The notes under the pieces: generated by a model | What the model was told of the DNA's origin: nothing | The model's database searches: none | Seen by the model: the letters and a program-made list of their open reading frames with translations, nothing else | Assembly: GCA_019359375.1 (NCBI GenBank) | Contig: JAHHHL010000019.1 | Span: 62,001-126,000, forward strand | DNA length: 64,000 bases | Direction of reading: 5' to 3' | From: Lyngbya sp. HA4199-MV5 | GTDB lineage: Bacteria > Cyanobacteriota > Cyanobacteriia > Leptolyngbyales > Leptolyngbyaceae | Shown: piece by piece, positions 63,133 to 64,000 of the stretch | How the letters are laid out: every line of letters starts with the position of its first letter | Numbering within the stretch: the first letter of the stretch is position 1 | Program-made: the position numbers and the translations under genes

Positions 63133-63707
63133 AGCCCTCGTCGAAAAGCTCTAATAGCCTCTCCAGCATCCGTTTCAGCCATCAAGATACAACGTTGCAA
63201 TAAATCGAGGTCAAGGTCATTGAGTCCGGGTAGCTGGCTGCGATCGATTGGCTCATAAATGCCATTTTGGAGATGGTAGAGCTTTAGCACTCCGTCTTCC
63301 CAAAACCAAACTTCAGGCACACCTAGAGCTTTGTAACGCTCAAGCTTACTGATGCCACCGCTTGTGAAAACAACCTCGATCGCTAAATCTGGAATTGTCT
63401 TGACGCTCTCGATGCAGTAAGACTCATCTGCTTGGGCAGAGACCACCCCTTCTTTTTCTTGGGTCATTGACCCTGTCGGCTGAAAGAAGATTCCCTTTTC
63501 GGTCAGGAAGGTGGTTACTAAGTAGCCAATGAGTCGCGAGAAAATTTCGTGTTCACGTCCCGGCATAAGAATCTCGATCGTCTGGTCATAATAAAACAAC
63601 CGCACACCACGAGAGTCATCAAAGCCCTTTTGAATCAGCTTAAACTGTTCCCAGGTGCCATGATGGACGATGCGTTGATCGGTTGCTCTATCAAGTAGTG
63701 AGGGCAT
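63129..63707 (-). CDS. Uma2 family protein (DUF820), second copy
   Basis: A 192-residue Uma2/PD-(D/E)XK-like protein, different from the one at 15787. MPSLLDRATDQRIVHHGTWE is followed by QTIEILMPGREHEIFSRLIG, PDLAIEVVFTSGGISKLERY and GVPEVWFWEDGVLKLYHL, the standard core (an acidic P-D-(x)n-E-V pattern). Start at 63707 has AGAGG eight bases upstream; a GTG at 63716 adds three residues. The gene is bracketed by two 54-base direct repeats, the left one beginning two bases after the stop codon. Confidence 0.88.
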   Translation of the reverse strand: MPSLLDRATDQRIVHHGTWEQFKLIQKGFDDSRGVRLFYYDQTIEILMPGREHEIFSRLIGYLVTTFLTEKGIFFQPTGSMTQEKEGVVSAQADESYCIESVKTIPDLAIEVVFTSGGISKLERYKALGVPEVWFWEDGVLKLYHLQNGIYEPIDRSQLPGLNDLDLDLLQRCILMAETDAGEAIRAFRRGL

Positions 63708-63756
63708 TGCATTCACCTCTGCCTATCCTGTCTGCATTGTGGCATATTGCTGATCA

Positions 63757-63810
63757 CCCCTTCTCTCACTAGCGCGATCGCCCCTGCATGATTGGTTGGA
63801 GGGCGATCGC
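63757..63810. repeat. 54-base direct repeat with HIP1 hairpin, copy 2
   Basis: CCCCTTCTCTCACTAGC followed by GCGATCGCCC (63774-63783) and GGGCGATCGC (63801-63810). It lies 50 bases upstream of the Uma2 start codon and thus in its promoter region. Confidence 0.85.
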
Positions 63811-63953
63811 ATAACTCCAACATCAAGAGCTTGGACTGGTGGTGCCGAAAGCGAGGCAGTTTAATGCTCTTCTAGAATTTTCCTGGGAATGCTTTCGCGC
63901 TCAACTACTGCTGGCACAGATTTACAATAGAAGGATCAACTCATTCTTTCTCT

Positions 63954-64000
63954 ATGCCCGCCAAAGATCTCTATCACGACACAGTTAAAACTGCCCTGGT
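63954..64000 (+). CDS. xisH: XisH family protein, first codons only
   Basis: The 15 complete codons before the right edge read MPAKDLYHDTVKTAL, which is the highly conserved start of XisH (M.AKD.YHD.VK.AL). XisH and XisI were found as factors controlling excision of the fdxN element in heterocystous cyanobacteria; homologues are spread as small paired genes in many cyanobacteria and xisI should follow outside the window. The gene is cut by the edge. AAGGA lies about 16 bases upstream of the ATG. Confidence 0.8.
   Translation, partial: MPAKDLYHDTVKTAL

Overview
The window is chromosomal DNA from a cyanobacterium, probably a filamentous one. The evidence is the very frequent HIP1 octamer GCGATCGC, cyanobacterial marker genes (ndhO, the ARC6/Ftn2 division protein, a DUF6887/DUF6888 pair, a DUF4278 protein, xisH) and dense arrays of short tandemly repeated heptamers (STRR type) in many gaps between genes. 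The genus cannot be fixed from the sequence. No rRNA, tRNA, CRISPR array or intact insertion sequence was recognised.

Layout. 1-6.4 kb: 5' end of prs (minus, cut by the left edge), yqeY, a membrane Ser/Thr kinase, bioD, a GNAT protein and an M20 amidohydrolase. 6.6-13.2 kb, all minus: DUF6887/DUF6888 pair, moaA, an MFS transporter, a PP2C phosphatase, a UbiB/ABC1 kinase-like protein and a small coiled-coil protein. 13.4-18 kb: an ftsW/rodA gene, a tandem 6-pyruvoyl-tetrahydropterin-synthase fusion, a Uma2-type nuclease and mntH. 18.6-23.8 kb, all plus: an MCE-type lipid transport ATPase and substrate-binding protein, a WD40 lipoprotein and mutL. 23.9-34.7 kb: small conserved proteins, an alpha/beta hydrolase, a membrane GTPase, a family 4 uracil-DNA glycosylase, a phosphoribosyltransferase and pyrF. 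34.8-46.1 kb: glyA between two inverted 94-bp repeats, an AEC transporter, ftn2, pdhA, ndhO, mdh and a second Ser/Thr kinase. 46.2-50.8 kb: a broken retropepsin-like gene with its partner, a secreted nucleosidase and an osmoprotectant ABC operon. 50.9-64 kb: accA, an SDR gene, folE, a SNF2 helicase, pnp, a TerB-like membrane protein, a second Uma2 gene and the first codons of xisH.

Most genes are housekeeping and are arranged singly or in short runs. Supported transcription units are mlaF-mlaD-WD40, the osmoprotectant operon (ATPase, permease, binding protein), DUF6888-DUF6887, the 91-residue gene with the broken protease, and SNF2 with a 136-residue protein. Regulation by phosphorylation is represented by two Ser/Thr kinases and one PP2C phosphatase. 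Pterin and folate chemistry is represented by folE, the PTPS fusion, moaA and glyA, which are scattered.

The most unusual aspect is the behaviour of repeats. Heptamer arrays are not confined to spacers: they lie in frame inside MFS, MutL (twice), SNF2 (twice) and a secreted protein, they extend YqeY, and they supply both a stop codon and a Shine-Dalgarno sequence between two osmoprotectant genes. Other points of interest are a gene that appears to start with ATT, an aspartic protease gene split by one amber codon, a PTPS fusion whose first half has lost a catalytic histidine, and several hairpin repeat families, some built on HIP1 arms.
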